Of a DNA stretch of 51,183 bases, positions 51,068 through 51,183 are shown in pieces. The DNA is from Flammeovirgaceae bacterium (GTDB taxonomy: Bacteria; Bacteroidota; Bacteroidia; Cytophagales; Cyclobacteriaceae), in assembly GCA_021298355.1 (NCBI GenBank), contig JAJTEH010000016.1, forward strand, positions 1 to 51,183, written 5' to 3'. A model generated the notes under the pieces. The model did not search any database and was not told the DNA's origin. It saw nothing but the letters and a program-made list of their open reading frames with translations. The position numbers were made by a program, and so were the translations under genes. Positions within the stretch are counted from its first letter, which is position 1; each line of letters starts with the position of its first letter.

Positions 51068-51170
51068 CCCCACACTGGCGCGGATGTTGAGTGTTGGAAT
51101 GTGGGCAGTTCAACAGTGCCAATTACCGAATGCGTTTTTATGTTAAAAGCGAAATATTTTTTCAACATTC
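51068..51170 (-). repeat. Dispersed hairpin repeat, copy upstream of ribH
   Basis: On the minus strand: GAATGTTGAAAAAATATTTC, then ACGCATTCGGTAATTGGCAC, CACATTCCAACACTCAACAT, CCGCGCCAGTGTGGGG. It is full length, 34-42 kb away from the copies in the left island. Confidence 0.9.
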
Positions 51171-51183
51171 CTCTTCAGTAGAG

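Overview
The window looks like part of a chromosome from a Bacteroidota bacterium, probably a Cytophagales-like lineage. The evidence is a PorQ-type type IX secretion (T9SS) protein, a stand-alone T9SS C-terminal sorting domain, an OmpA/PD40 protein with PorE-like domain order, a DUF4421 protein, a FISUMP lipoprotein, the Bacteroidota-type arginine decarboxylase, and the lack of Shine-Dalgarno sequences. No rRNA, tRNA or CRISPR array was seen.

Bases 1 to about 17,480 are an AT-rich accessory region. It opens with a 21-bp minisatellite, then a helical protein of unknown function and a large Eco57I-like (type IIG) restriction-modification gene. After these come about a dozen small, mostly minus-strand genes for lipoproteins, small membrane proteins, a doubled beta-barrel and a DUF6973 protein. 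They are separated by a mosaic of dispersed structured repeats: a hairpin family that keeps one A-C mismatch while its stem sequence changes, a ~100-bp element (here called R), AT-rich palindromes, and an 81-bp GC-rich nested palindrome. Four gene units are closed at both ends by ~18-20-bp imperfect inverted repeats of the form GTTGNNNGC-N-GGCGC. Neighbouring units are joined by long imperfect hairpins that resemble integron attC sites without matching their core consensus. This looks like a gene-cassette array of an unrecognised type. No recombinase is visible in the window.

From about 17.5 kb onward the content is core genome: a DoxX-like membrane protein and the helicase HrpB (divergent, with overlapping start codons), a methyltransferase, a membrane patatin, an AddAB-type helicase-nuclease pair, an N-acyl-D-amino-acid deacylase-like amidohydrolase, arginine decarboxylase and a divergent arginase-family gene.

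The arginase gene runs straight into nuoA and nuoB. A two-gene ATPase plus TOPRIM/DUF3226 module, like the PARIS and OLD anti-phage systems, is then inserted in frame with the operon, and nuoC, nuoD and the NAD(P)HX repair gene nnr follow. No other nuo genes follow nuoD here. The right part holds a mini T9SS protein, threonine aldolase, the PorE-like protein, a lon-porQ-hslU-DUF4421 run, a small lipoprotein and ribH. ribH is itself flanked by two copies of the hairpin repeat seen in the left island.
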